Shown here one piece after another: positions 17,002-26,659 of a stretch of 64,000 bases of DNA (positions within the stretch are counted from its first letter, which is position 1; each line of letters starts with the position of its first letter). The notes beneath the pieces were generated by a model. The model saw nothing but the letters and a program-made list of their open reading frames with translations, was not told where the DNA came from and made no database searches. This stretch comes from an uncultured Spirochaetales bacterium (lineage in GTDB: Bacteria > Spirochaetota > Spirochaetia > JAFGXN01): NCBI GenBank assembly GCA_949289575.1, contig CASEOG010000006.1:26863-90862 (forward strand), in the 5' to 3' direction. Both the position numbers and the translations under genes were made by a program.

Positions 17002-18369
17002 ATGAAAAAATCATTTCTCATTCTCTCTCTTCTGGCGCTGACATTTATCGCCTGTCCCCCGCCCGAACCGAAGCCGGAACCCGAAAAACCGACACTCTCC
17101 AAAATCGACATCACCGACGCCGCCGCCCTCTTCGTCGAACCCTCCGGCACCGATGCAGGTAAAATCTTTAAAATCAAAAAAGACCTCACCACAATCGAAG
17201 AAGTCAAATACACTAACTCCGACGGCAGCAGTGCCGATATGGGCAACCTCAAAGCCTCCTACGTTATCAACGCCCATAACGACTACGCCATCATCGGTTT
17301 CGCCGCCGACCCGAACAAAGCCAAAACATACGACTTTGAACTCATCGCCGACAAAGCCTACCTCGTGCGCAAAAGCGACGGGAAAGTGTTTTCGGAATTG
17401 ATAAATCTACCGTCAACAAAATACATCTTATCATCACAAAATTATATTTACTATCATAGCGGTGCTATACAAAATGATACTGGAGTTTATTATTACGGAA
17501 ATAACATTGTTAAAGTCGATGTCATTCCAAAAACAGAAAAAATTATATCACCATCCTATGAAGACAAATTCGGCCTCTTTTTTATAGATAAAAACAACAA
17601 CATTGTGTACATGAACAAAAATGAATCCCTTTCTCTTATTTCACCTGACGATAAATCTTTATCGATAGTTGCTGAATTTTCATTTCCGGCACCATTCGGA
17701 TGGATGGAAGATAAAGACGGATACCTGACTGCATTTAATTCATCAAGTGGAGAACAGGAATATTTTTCAGAAAAACCTTTTCCCGACTATGGTGAATCAG
17801 ATGAAACAACTTTAACTCCGGACTCCTACCCCTTTGAGATACACCGGAAAACCATAACCCCTTATAAAATATATTCCGGAAACGAGTTCTTTATTTGTTT
17901 CTATAAAAATCTGCCAAGATACGGAAACGGAATTGCCGGAGAAATAACTGATTACGAGAATGTTTTTACAATACATAAAAAAGACTCCGCATCAATGATT
18001 AAGCGCGGATGTGTAGTTTCCTCTTATGCACAGGATAAGGACATTGTAGTCTATATTGATGATAATGGAATTTCCATGTACGGAACTCAAAAAGAATCGA
18101 TGGCTTATCTTTTCTCGACAATAAATCTTAATGATTACACAGAAGAGGTGTACCCGACAACTGATAATAAAAATAAAGTTCAATCTTTTATTGTACGTAA
18201 AGATGAAAGAATCTCTGTAAAGAATAAAGGCGAAAAAATTGTTATTGTGAAGGATAACTTGTCATTGGAAAAAGATTTAAAACAACTGAATGTATCCCCA
18301 TCAGATACAATAGAACTTATTGACATGGAACACTTGCAACTGACGGGGATTCCGATTATTCATCAATAA
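17002..18369 (+). CDS. Lipoprotein of unknown function, compositionally mosaic
   Basis: 455 residues. The signal peptide MKKSFLILSLLALTFIAC ends in a lipobox-like FIAC, followed by a proline/glutamate-rich linker (PPPEPKPEPEKP). No known domain was recognised; the body is rich in beta-like YxY and FFI segments suggesting a propeller or sandwich. The first about 390 bases use GC-rich, C-ending codons, while the rest (from about 17395) is AT-rich with different codon use, as if a new C-terminal part was joined to a resident lipoprotein start. CAGGAGG supports the start. Confidence 0.75.
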   Translation: MKKSFLILSLLALTFIACPPPEPKPEPEKPTLSKIDITDAAALFVEPSGTDAGKIFKIKKDLTTIEEVKYTNSDGSSADMGNLKASYVINAHNDYAIIGFAADPNKAKTYDFELIADKAYLVRKSDGKVFSELINLPSTKYILSSQNYIYYHSGAIQNDTGVYYYGNNIVKVDVIPKTEKIISPSYEDKFGLFFIDKNNNIVYMNKNESLSLISPDDKSLSIVAEFSFPAPFGWMEDKDGYLTAFNSSSGEQEYFSEKPFPDYGESDETTLTPDSYPFEIHRKTITPYKIYSGNEFFICFYKNLPRYGNGIAGEITDYENVFTIHKKDSASMIKRGCVVSSYAQDKDIVVYIDDNGISMYGTQKESMAYLFSTINLNDYTEEVYPTTDNKNKVQSFIVRKDERISVKNKGEKIVIVKDNLSLEKDLKQLNVSPSDTIELIDMEHLQLTGIPIIHQ

Positions 18370-18477
18370 TTTTTCATAATAAAAATCACCGCATAACCTT
18401 TGATGCTTTTACTCAAATCAACCGCCGCATTGCCTCCGATGGAGCCGTCGCAGCGTTTGTTGACATTTTGTTGACAG

Positions 18478-18536
18478 AAAAAAAGAGGGGTTTTCTAACC
18501 CGTTATGCTATAAGCATTTACGAATCGGAAAACCCC
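18478..18536 (-). terminator. htrA terminator with branched hairpin
   Basis: On the minus strand GGGGTTTTC (18528-18536) pairs with GAAAACCCC (18487-18495), followed by TCTTTTTTT. Inside the loop a second hairpin forms (ATGCT-ATA-AGCAT, 18505-18517). It lies downstream of htrA. Confidence 0.6.
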
Positions 18537-18554
18537 AAAAACAAAAAGGAGGAG

Positions 18555-20033
18555 TTATTTTTTAACGCCTATAAAGAATGTCGAACCTTTGCGTTTGTAT
18601 TCGACACTGATTTTATCGGTTGACTGACCGACGGCGTTATAGAAATCGGTCACCGATTTAACTTCTTTATCATTAACGGAAACGATAATATCTCCGGGGC
18701 GCAGTCCGCCGACAGCCAGTTTGGAGTCGGTTTCAATCTGAATCACGGCGATACCCGTCTCCTCTTTATCCAGACGGAAGTAACTGCGAACGGAATCATC
18801 GATAGGAGCGACAATAATGCCCGGCCAAAGAAGATTGTTTTTGGCATTGATAGAATCTTCGCTTTCCCGTTTGGCAATCTCGACTTTCAAAGTCAGAGAA
18901 GATCCGCTGCGAATCAGATCGAATTCCGGTTTATCCCCCGCTCTGAAATCGGAAATCAGGCGAACCAGCATATCCGAATCCTTAACAGTTTCTCCGTCAA
19001 CGGAAACAATATAATCACCGGGGCGTATGCCGCCTTTATCGGCCGGTGATCCGATGAAAACATTGGCAACAAAAGCCCCCTGCTTTCCGTCAAGCCCCAT
19101 TTCTTTCAAAAGATCATCATGCAGATCGGTAATGCTGATACCGAGCCATCCGTAAGAAACGGCACCGTTGTTTATCAGGGAGTCGGCCTTTCTGATAACC
19201 GAATTAACGGGGATTGCAAAAGCAAGTCCGGCGTTTTCACCTGTTTGAGTCGCAATCCAGGTGTTAATACCGATCAGACGGCCGTACAAATCAACCAGGG
19301 CACCGCCCGAGTTTCCGCGATTAATCGCCGCATCGGTTTGAAGGAATTCGCTGACATTTCCGACGGGACCTTTGCGCCCCTTGGCACTGATAATTCCCTG
19401 CGTCACGCTGGCCGTAAAACCGTACGGACTGCCGATTGCCAAAACAATATCGCCGACCTCGACTTTATCCGAATCTCCGATTTGAATCACGGAAAGCGAA
19501 TCTTTGGTTTCCAATTCCAGCACCGCAATATCGGATCGCTCGTCGCCCCCCACCTGTCGTACATTGTAGGTTTTGTCGTTATACAGGCGAACTGAAACTT
19601 CGTCGGCTCCTTTCACAACATGATAATTGGTCAGAATATAATATTTTCCGCCCTGATGCCGGATAATGACACCGGATCCCAAGCCGCGGGAACGGAATTC
19701 CTGTTTTTCTTCGGGACGATTCTGTTCCTGCGACTGTCCGCCGAAACGGTTTCGAAAAAATTCTTCAAAAGGGTCGATGAATCGCATGACCTGACGTTCT
19801 TCGATACTGACTGTTTCTATCTGAACGACGGAAGGCAATACGGCATTCGAAACATTCCGGTAAGAAAGCTGCAGTGCTTCCAAATCGCCTTCGGGTGCCG
19901 CCGCTTTGACCACGGAATCGGGCGATGCGGCATGCCGCAAACCGCAGTAAAAACCGATGCCCGTACCCGCTACAAGAAGAAACAGAATAACATTCGCGAT
20001 TAAAAGTCTTTTATATAAAACAGTTTTTTGCAT
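18555..20033 (-). CDS. htrA: Periplasmic serine protease HtrA/DegP family
   Basis: 492 residues from ATG 20033 (GAGG six bases upstream; a GTG at 20039 is part of that signal). An N-terminal signal or anchor (about 10-30) precedes the trypsin-like domain with His in LTNYHVVKGADEV, Asp in DERSDIAVLEL and Ser in NRGNSGGALVD. Two PDZ domains follow (starting near YGWLGISI and VAPIDDSVRS). It degrades or refolds misfolded envelope proteins. A possible promoter lies at 20050-20077. Confidence 0.94.
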   Translation of the reverse strand: MQKTVLYKRLLIANVILFLLVAGTGIGFYCGLRHAASPDSVVKAAAPEGDLEALQLSYRNVSNAVLPSVVQIETVSIEERQVMRFIDPFEEFFRNRFGGQSQEQNRPEEKQEFRSRGLGSGVIIRHQGGKYYILTNYHVVKGADEVSVRLYNDKTYNVRQVGGDERSDIAVLELETKDSLSVIQIGDSDKVEVGDIVLAIGSPYGFTASVTQGIISAKGRKGPVGNVSEFLQTDAAINRGNSGGALVDLYGRLIGINTWIATQTGENAGLAFAIPVNSVIRKADSLINNGAVSYGWLGISITDLHDDLLKEMGLDGKQGAFVANVFIGSPADKGGIRPGDYIVSVDGETVKDSDMLVRLISDFRAGDKPEFDLIRSGSSLTLKVEIAKRESEDSINAKNNLLWPGIIVAPIDDSVRSYFRLDKEETGIAVIQIETDSKLAVGGLRPGDIIVSVNDKEVKSVTDFYNAVGQSTDKISVEYKRKGSTFFIGVKK

Positions 20034-20049
20034 ATTCACCTCGTTGTGT

Positions 20050-20077
20050 TACATAAACAAAACGTTCGGATATGCAA
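20050..20077 (-). promoter_or_regulatory. Possible htrA promoter
   Basis: Minus strand TTGCAT (20072-20077), 16-base spacer, TATGTA (20050-20055), in the 59-base gap before htrA. Confidence 0.45.
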
Positions 20078-20092
20078 ATAGTTACATAAAAT

Positions 20093-21796
20093 TTATTTAT
20101 CGAGAACAGCCGTAATGGCCGATTCGATTTTTTGCACTTTCCGGCGAAGCAGCTCCTCTGTCTCTTTCACGGTACCTGTCTGTTTGACGCCTGTCGTACA
20201 GTAAAACTTGATTTTGGGTTCCGTTCCCGACGGGCGAACGGAAACGACAGATCCGTCCTCAAGATAGTATTGAAGAACATTGGACAGCGGCAATCCGTTG
20301 ACTCCTGTTTTGTAATCGAGTGCCCTGACAACGGGAATATCGGCCAACTCTTTCGGCGGATTTTTTCTTAAATCTTCCATCAGCTCGGCCATAAAACGGG
20401 CTCCCGATTCTCCCTGAAAATATTTGGAAACGGCAAATTCTTCAAAAAAGCCGAACCGGGCGAAAATATCCGTCAGGTAATCGATAATCGTCATTCCGCG
20501 AGATCGGCAGTACAAAGCAATTTCGCAAATCAGCATGGCGGCGCTGACGGCATCTTTATCCCGAACTTCCGTTTCGACCAGAAAACCGTAGCTTTCTTCG
20601 AATCCCATGACAAATTCGACCCCTCGTTTCTCGAAATCTTCCATCTGACGGGCGATCCATTTAAATCCGGTCAAAACACTCGGGCATTCGACTCCGAAAG
20701 ATTCGGCAATTCGGTCGATCAGGTTTGTCGAAACAATCGTCTTGACCACACCGGCCGGTTTTGTATCGAGTCCTTTCTCTTTGCGATAGGAAAGAAGATA
20801 ATAAGCCAAAATACATCCGAACTGATTTCCTGTCACCAGCTGGTAGCGGCCGTCGGGAAGAGGAACGGCAATGCCGATGCGGTCGGAATCGGGATCGGTT
20901 CCCAAAACCAAATCGGCTTTCTCTTTTTGCGCCAGGGAAACGGCTCTGTCCATGGCTTCGGCAATTTCCGGATTCGGAAACGGTGTTGTCGGAAAATCGC
21001 CGTCCGGTTCGGCCTGTTCGGGAACCAGTATCACATTCAGTCCCAGATCGTTAAGAACGCGAACCACGGGCACTTTCCCTGCCCCGTTTAAAGGGGTATA
21101 GACAATCTTAATATCTTTTGAGGAAGCAAAAAGCTCGGAACGGCAGGAATATGATTTCACCATTTCGTTATAAGCGTCGTCCACTTCGCGATCGATATAA
21201 ACCAGCAATCCTTTCGCGACAGCTTCCTGTTCGGATAATGTGGGAATCTCTCCCGTCACCGAATTCACTTCATCAATGATTCCGGTATCGACAGGAGGTG
21301 TTATCTGACTGCCGTTTTTCCAAAAGACCTTATATCCGTTGTATTCGGCCGGATTGTGACTGGCCGTAATCATGATTCCGGCTGTGGTTTTCAGGTAACG
21401 GATGGCAAAAGATAAAACAGGTGTGGGACGAAGCGATGTAAATAGAAAAGTTTTAATCCCGTTGGCAGCAAAAACAAGAGCCGCCGATTTCGCAAATTCG
21501 GGAGAAAAATGGCGCGAATCGTACGCAATGACCGCCGTTTGAGGTTCACCCGACTTTTTCAGATAACAGGCCAGCCCCTGAGTCGCTCTTCGCACGACAA
21601 AAGTATTCATGCGGTTAAGTCCGCCGCCGATGACACCCCGCAACCCTGCAGTCCCGAATTCCAGTTCGCGGTAAAACCGGTCATTCAGTTCATCTTCGTC
21701 ATTTGCATCGATGACTTTTTGTAAATCATCGCGAAAAAAGGCGTCCTCTTCGTTCGACAGATAATATTCGGCTTTTTTCATCAATTCCGGGTTCAT
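20093..21796 (-). CDS. Phospho-sugar mutase (phosphoglucomutase/phosphomannomutase family)
   Basis: 567 residues. The phosphoserine loop is TASHNPAEYNGYK, the metal loop is GTDPDSDRIG, and the sugar-binding GFEESYGF and C-terminal phosphate loop VRPSGTEPKIK are all present. The length fits PGM2-like phosphoglucomutase/phosphopentomutase. It interconverts hexose-1-P and hexose-6-P. GGAG sits upstream of the ATG. Confidence 0.93.
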   Translation of the reverse strand: MNPELMKKAEYYLSNEEDAFFRDDLQKVIDANDEDELNDRFYRELEFGTAGLRGVIGGGLNRMNTFVVRRATQGLACYLKKSGEPQTAVIAYDSRHFSPEFAKSAALVFAANGIKTFLFTSLRPTPVLSFAIRYLKTTAGIMITASHNPAEYNGYKVFWKNGSQITPPVDTGIIDEVNSVTGEIPTLSEQEAVAKGLLVYIDREVDDAYNEMVKSYSCRSELFASSKDIKIVYTPLNGAGKVPVVRVLNDLGLNVILVPEQAEPDGDFPTTPFPNPEIAEAMDRAVSLAQKEKADLVLGTDPDSDRIGIAVPLPDGRYQLVTGNQFGCILAYYLLSYRKEKGLDTKPAGVVKTIVSTNLIDRIAESFGVECPSVLTGFKWIARQMEDFEKRGVEFVMGFEESYGFLVETEVRDKDAVSAAMLICEIALYCRSRGMTIIDYLTDIFARFGFFEEFAVSKYFQGESGARFMAELMEDLRKNPPKELADIPVVRALDYKTGVNGLPLSNVLQYYLEDGSVVSVRPSGTEPKIKFYCTTGVKQTGTVKETEELLRRKVQKIESAITAVLDK

Positions 21797-21823
21797 AACA
21801 GTCTCCTTACTATTGATTTTCCG

Positions 21824-23176
21824 TCAGTTCCTTTCGGCAAGCGGAACATAGGCCCGTGATTTTGTAACACTTCTGTATGCGGGACGAATAATCCGCTGAC
21901 TGTCGAGAATTTCTTCGATGCGGTGGGCACACCATCCCGAAACACGGGAAACGGCAAACAGAGGCGTATAAAGTTCTTCCGGGATATTCAGCATTTCGTA
22001 AACAAAACCGGAATAGAGATCGACATTGGCCGACATCACGTTTTCATACCCCTTCACTTCTTTAAAAACGCCCGGTGTCAGTTTTTCGATTCTTTCATAT
22101 AAAATAAAGTCGTCCATGCGTCCCGATTTCTCGGCCAGTTCACGGGCTTTCTCTTTTAAAATGATGGCGCGGGGATCCGAAAGTGTATAAATGGCGTGAC
22201 CGATACCGTACACGAGACCGGTTCCGTCACCCGCCTCTTTTTTGATAATCTTCACCAGATAATCGCGAAGAGCCGTTTCGTTTGTCCAATCCGAAACATT
22301 TTCCCGAATTTCGTTTACCATCTGTTTGACCTGAATATTGGCTCCGCCGTGTTTACGCCCTTTCAGCGATCCGATGGCAGCCGATATGGCCGCGTAGGTG
22401 TCGGTTTCGGCCGAGGAAACGACACGGGCCGTAAAAGCGGAATTGTTTCCTCCGCCGTGCTCGGCATGCAAAACGAGACACAAATCCAAAAGTTCGGCTT
22501 CCAGCGGTGTGAATTTCCGGTCGGCCCGAATCAGATGGAGAAAATTTTCTCCCGTCGAGTAGCTCGGTTCGTAATTATGAATAAAAAGACTTTTGTTATC
22601 GTAATAATGCCGTTTGGCCTGATAGCCGTAGGCAGCCAGAATGGGAATACGGGCAACCAGCTGGATACACTGTTTCAGAATATTACCGATCGAATAGTCT
22701 TCGGCATTCGGATCGATAGAATAGAGAGAAAGCACCGTTCTCCCCAGTTTGTTCATGACGTTGGAACTGGGCTGCCGCAAAATCATATCTTCGATAAAAC
22801 TTCCCGGCAGATCTCTGTATTTCGACAAAATCTGTCTGAATTCTTCGAGAAGAGAGGCATTCGGCAATTCACCGAAAATCAGCAGATAGGCTGTCTCCTC
22901 GTAACCGAAACGCTTTTCCTTTTGAAAGCCGGCAACCAGATCTTTGATGTCGATTCCGCGATAGCGGAGACGCCCTTCCGCCGGGGTTTTAACTCCCTCA
23001 TCAATGATATAGCCGTGTACATCTCCGATAGCGGTCACTCCGACGACAACACCCGTGCCGTCACTGTTACGCAATCCGCGTTTTATATTCCATTTATCGA
23101 AAATTTCGGGAGAGATGGATACGCTGTTCTTGATGCGGTTGACATAGGTTTGCAAAACTTCTTCGTTATCTAACAT
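21824..23176 (-). CDS. gltA: Citrate synthase family enzyme
   Basis: 450 residues. The catalytic histidines lie in LHAEHGGGNNSAF and GIGHAIYTLSDPRA and the aspartate in SANVDLYSGF. RYRGIDIKDL is the usual N-terminal family block. It condenses acetyl-CoA with oxaloacetate; a 2-methylcitrate role cannot be excluded. AAAGGAG precedes the ATG, which overlaps trmB by seven bases. Confidence 0.9.
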   Translation of the reverse strand: MLDNEEVLQTYVNRIKNSVSISPEIFDKWNIKRGLRNSDGTGVVVGVTAIGDVHGYIIDEGVKTPAEGRLRYRGIDIKDLVAGFQKEKRFGYEETAYLLIFGELPNASLLEEFRQILSKYRDLPGSFIEDMILRQPSSNVMNKLGRTVLSLYSIDPNAEDYSIGNILKQCIQLVARIPILAAYGYQAKRHYYDNKSLFIHNYEPSYSTGENFLHLIRADRKFTPLEAELLDLCLVLHAEHGGGNNSAFTARVVSSAETDTYAAISAAIGSLKGRKHGGANIQVKQMVNEIRENVSDWTNETALRDYLVKIIKKEAGDGTGLVYGIGHAIYTLSDPRAIILKEKARELAEKSGRMDDFILYERIEKLTPGVFKEVKGYENVMSANVDLYSGFVYEMLNIPEELYTPLFAVSRVSGWCAHRIEEILDSQRIIRPAYRSVTKSRAYVPLAERN

Positions 23177-23871
23177 ATAGACTCCTTTTTTACGTAGAGG
23201 AAATCAAAAATCCGGTGTCCCTTCTCGATTCCCTTATTTTCGAATTTGGTCTCCGGACGCCAGGGCGTCCTGGCAAAATCCGGCTGACTGCGGTTTTCCA
23301 GCTCCGGAAAAGAAGAGAGAACTTCCCGTATCCGGTCGGCGTAATCTTCCCAGTCCGTTGCCACAAGAAGATAACCGCCCGGTTTTAACAGTGAGGTCAG
23401 GACCTCCGTAAACGGAGGAGAGATCAGACGCCGTTTGTGATGCTTTTTTTTCTGCCACGGATCCGGAAAAAAGATATGAAATCCGTCGCAAACGGCCGTT
23501 TCCGCCTTATCCGACTTCAGGATTTCCTGAGCATCTCCTTCGACAATTTTCAGATTCGGAATCTGCCGCACGGCAATTTCGGAAACCACTTTTCCGATTC
23601 CGGGACGGTGAACATCAAACGCAAGATAATTTTTATCTTTGTTCGCTTCGGCAAATGCCAAAGTCGCATCACCCATTCCGAATCCGATTTCGATAATCAG
23701 CGGCCGCCCGTTTCCGAAAAGCGAACGGCTGCCGATTGCGGGAAGAGTTTCTTCATTGTATAAAACATTCGGGGGCGGCGCCGTCAGAGCATCCCGACAG
23801 GTTCCTCTGATACGGCCGCTTCTGCGCACAAAGCTGCGAATTTTCCGCCGTTCCGATTCGTTTTCCGTCAT
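23170..23871 (-). CDS. trmB: tRNA (guanine-N7-)-methyltransferase TrmB
   Basis: 233 residues. The SAM site is IEIGFGMGDATLAFA and the family signature is FFPDPWQKKKHHKRRLI with a C-terminal ATDWEDYA. It makes m7G46 in tRNA. The start is one base after the ppdK stop, so it is read with ppdK. Confidence 0.94.
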   Translation of the reverse strand: MTENESERRKIRSFVRRSGRIRGTCRDALTAPPPNVLYNEETLPAIGSRSLFGNGRPLIIEIGFGMGDATLAFAEANKDKNYLAFDVHRPGIGKVVSEIAVRQIPNLKIVEGDAQEILKSDKAETAVCDGFHIFFPDPWQKKKHHKRRLISPPFTEVLTSLLKPGGYLLVATDWEDYADRIREVLSSFPELENRSQPDFARTPWRPETKFENKGIEKGHRIFDFLYVKKESIC

Positions 23872-23872
23872 T

Positions 23873-26542
23873 TTACAGGCTCTTGCTCTTCAATACCGTT
23901 TGTGCCGCCGCCAATCGGGCCACGGGAACACGGAAAGGCGAACAGGAAACGTAATTCAACCCGGCCGAATAAAAGAATTCGATACTGCGCGGATCTCCGC
24001 CGTGCTCGCCGCAGATTCCCATTTTCAGTTCGGGCTTGGTTTTCCGCCCCAAACCGGCTGCCGTCTGTACCAACCGGCCGACACCGCTGACATCGATGCT
24101 GGCAAACGGGTCATGGTGAAGAATGCCTTTCTCCCGGTAGGCCGGCAGGAAGCTGCCGATATCGTCACGTGAAAATCCGTATGTCATCTGGGTCAGGTCG
24201 TTTGTTCCGAACGAAAAGAAATCGGCATGAGCGGCAATTTCATCCGCCGTAATGGCAGCGCGCGGAATTTCGATCATACTTCCGATGCGGTATTCGATTT
24301 TGACACCGCTGTTCTCAATCACCGAATCGGCAACGGATACGGCATTCTTGCGCAGCATCGACAACTCTTCCTGTGTACCGACCAGCGGAATCATAATTTC
24401 AGGAGTGACGGAAATACCTTTGGCGGCCAACGCACAGGCAGAAGAAATGATGGCTTCAACCTGCATATCGTAGATTTCGGGATAAGTGACGCCCAAACGG
24501 CAGCCGCGGTGTCCCAGCATCGGGTTGAGCTCGTGCAGCTGATCCACTTTTGTTTTCAGCGCCGCCGGATTAATCTGCAATTTATCGGCCAATTCCTTGA
24601 TCTCGAACTGTGTATGCGGTAAAAACTCGTGCAGCGGCGGATCGAGAAGACGGATTGTCACCGGAAGACCGGCCATGACTTCGAAAATGCCGTCAAAATC
24701 GGTTCTCTGCAGTTCGAGGATTTTTTTCAGCGCCTCTTTGCGTTCCTGCAGGCTGTCGGCCAGAATCATTCTCTGAAAATGTTCCAGTTTGCCTTCTCCG
24801 AAAAACATGTGTTCGGTGCGGCACAAACCGATTCCTTCGGCACCGTATTCACGGGCTTTGGCGGCATCTTCGGGTGTGTCGGCATTGGTGCGGACATGAA
24901 ATCCTTTTGCGGGAACCCCTTCGCGTACCGCCTCGTTTTTCACTTCGTCGGCCCAGCCGAGGAAGGTCTCCACATCGCCGGTGATCGACGGCTGAACCAG
25001 CTCCAGCTTTTCGCCGAAGACCTCTCCGGTTTTTCCGTCGATGGAGATCCAATCGCCTTCTCGGAAGACTTTGCCGGCGACCGTCAGCGTTTTATCGCTG
25101 ATGACCGCCTCTTTACATCCGGCCACGCACGGCCGCCCCATACCGCGGGCGACAACCGCCGCATGCGAAGTCATACCGCCGGTGGAGGTCAAAATACCTT
25201 GGGCGGCATGCATACCGCCGATATCTTCGGGGCTGGTCTCTTTCCGGCACAAAACAACCTGACGGCCCTGAGCCGCCCACGCTTCCGCATCTTCGGCCGT
25301 GAAGACAATCTGCCCCGTTGCCGCACCCGGAGAAGCATTCAGTCCGTTGGCAATGACTTTCGCCGTTTTACGGGAAGCCGGATCAATCATCGGATGAAAA
25401 ATCTGATCGAGCTGATCGGGCGTTACGCGCATCAGTGCCGTCTCTTTGGAAATCGCCCCTTCTTTGACCATATCGACGGCGATTTTGACGGCCGCATTGC
25501 CGGTCCGCTTTCCGTTTCGTGTCTGAAGCAGATACAGCGTTCCCTGCTCGATGGTAAATTCCATATCCTGCATATCCCGGTAATGGGCTTCCAGACGGTC
25601 TTTGATTTCGGTCAACTGTTTGAAAACAGCCGGATTCTCTTTCTCCAAAACCGACAGTTTCAGCGGCGTCCGGATACCGGCCACGACATCCTCGCCCTGC
25701 GCATTCATCAAATACTCGCCGTAAAAATAATTTTCTCCCGTCGACGGGTCGCGGCTGAAACAGACTCCCGTTCCGGACCCCTCACCCGAATTCCCGAAAA
25801 CCATCGACTGAACGTTCACGGCTGTTCCCAAAAGCCCTTCGATGTTGTTTAAACGGCGGTATTTAATCGCTTTATCATTTTGCCAGGAACGGAAAACCGC
25901 ATAAATCGCATCAATCAGCTGAGCTTTGGCATCCTGCGGAAAATCACGGTTCTGATGCAGTCTGAACACCTCTTTGTAACGCGTTACCAGATCTTTCAGG
26001 TCGGCGGCGTTTAAATCCGTATCCAGTTCGACGCCCCGCTCTTCTTTCTTCTTTTCCAGAAGCGATTCGAACAGGTTGATATCCATTCCCAATGCGACAT
26101 CGCTGAACATCTGGATGAACCGGCGGTACGAATCCCATGCAAAACGGGGGTTTCCCGTCAGGGAAGCTAACCCTTCGACAGCCTGGTCGTTCAATCCCAA
26201 ATTCAAAATCGTATCCATCATACCGGGCATCGAGACAGCCGCTCCCGAACGGACGGAAACCAGCAACGGGTTTTGGGGATCTCCCAGTTTTTTCCCTGTC
26301 AGTTTTTCGAGTTTGGCCAGGTTTTCGTCAACCTGATCCAATATAATCTGCGGCAGCTGCCGGTTGTTATGATAATAAAGATCGCATCCTTTTGTGGCTA
26401 TGGTGAATCCCGGAGGAACGGGAATGCCCAAATTCGTCATTTCTGCCAGATTGGCGCCTTTTCCCCCCAGCAAATCTCTCATTTCGGCATTGCCTTCGGT
26501 CAGATTGCCGCCGAAAAAATAAACCAGTTTTTCATTACTCAT
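23873..26542 (-). CDS. ppdK: Pyruvate, phosphate dikinase
   Basis: 889 residues, full length. The N-terminal ATP-grasp part shows LLGGKGANLAEM. The swivelling domain carries the catalytic His in GGMTSHAAVVARGMGRPCVAG. The C-terminal PEP-binding barrel includes GIGLCRTEHMFF and the cysteine region GICGEHGGDP. It interconverts pyruvate+ATP+Pi and PEP+AMP+PPi, a common glycolytic step in anaerobes. AAAGGAG precedes the ATG, with a promoter at 26565-26593. Confidence 0.96.
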   Translation of the reverse strand: MSNEKLVYFFGGNLTEGNAEMRDLLGGKGANLAEMTNLGIPVPPGFTIATKGCDLYYHNNRQLPQIILDQVDENLAKLEKLTGKKLGDPQNPLLVSVRSGAAVSMPGMMDTILNLGLNDQAVEGLASLTGNPRFAWDSYRRFIQMFSDVALGMDINLFESLLEKKKEERGVELDTDLNAADLKDLVTRYKEVFRLHQNRDFPQDAKAQLIDAIYAVFRSWQNDKAIKYRRLNNIEGLLGTAVNVQSMVFGNSGEGSGTGVCFSRDPSTGENYFYGEYLMNAQGEDVVAGIRTPLKLSVLEKENPAVFKQLTEIKDRLEAHYRDMQDMEFTIEQGTLYLLQTRNGKRTGNAAVKIAVDMVKEGAISKETALMRVTPDQLDQIFHPMIDPASRKTAKVIANGLNASPGAATGQIVFTAEDAEAWAAQGRQVVLCRKETSPEDIGGMHAAQGILTSTGGMTSHAAVVARGMGRPCVAGCKEAVISDKTLTVAGKVFREGDWISIDGKTGEVFGEKLELVQPSITGDVETFLGWADEVKNEAVREGVPAKGFHVRTNADTPEDAAKAREYGAEGIGLCRTEHMFFGEGKLEHFQRMILADSLQERKEALKKILELQRTDFDGIFEVMAGLPVTIRLLDPPLHEFLPHTQFEIKELADKLQINPAALKTKVDQLHELNPMLGHRGCRLGVTYPEIYDMQVEAIISSACALAAKGISVTPEIMIPLVGTQEELSMLRKNAVSVADSVIENSGVKIEYRIGSMIEIPRAAITADEIAAHADFFSFGTNDLTQMTYGFSRDDIGSFLPAYREKGILHHDPFASIDVSGVGRLVQTAAGLGRKTKPELKMGICGEHGGDPRSIEFFYSAGLNYVSCSPFRVPVARLAAAQTVLKSKSL

Positions 26543-26564
26543 GGGTACACATCTCCTTTGTGCT

Positions 26565-26593
26565 ATTATAAAGTTAAAAATTTATTAAGTCAA
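26565..26593 (-). promoter_or_regulatory. ppdK promoter
   Basis: Minus strand TTGACT (26588-26593), 17-base spacer, TATAAT (26565-26570). Confidence 0.78.
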
Positions 26594-26659
26594 CCCACCG
26601 GCCGCCCTGTACTTTTCGAAAAAAATCATGTAAGATGAAATTGTCCGACGGAGGATATT

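Noticed and set aside
18487..18536. CRISPR repeat or insertion-sequence end
   Set aside because: Single copy in the window, no cas or transposase gene; an oligo-T follows on the htrA strand, so a terminator is simpler.
18386..18620. Plus-strand open frame beginning near HRITFDAF and running antisense into htrA
   Set aside because: No start codon with translation signals and no recognised similarity; could be a decayed fragment but nothing supports it.
22196..23173. 325-codon plus-strand frame
   Set aside because: Antisense shadow of citrate synthase.
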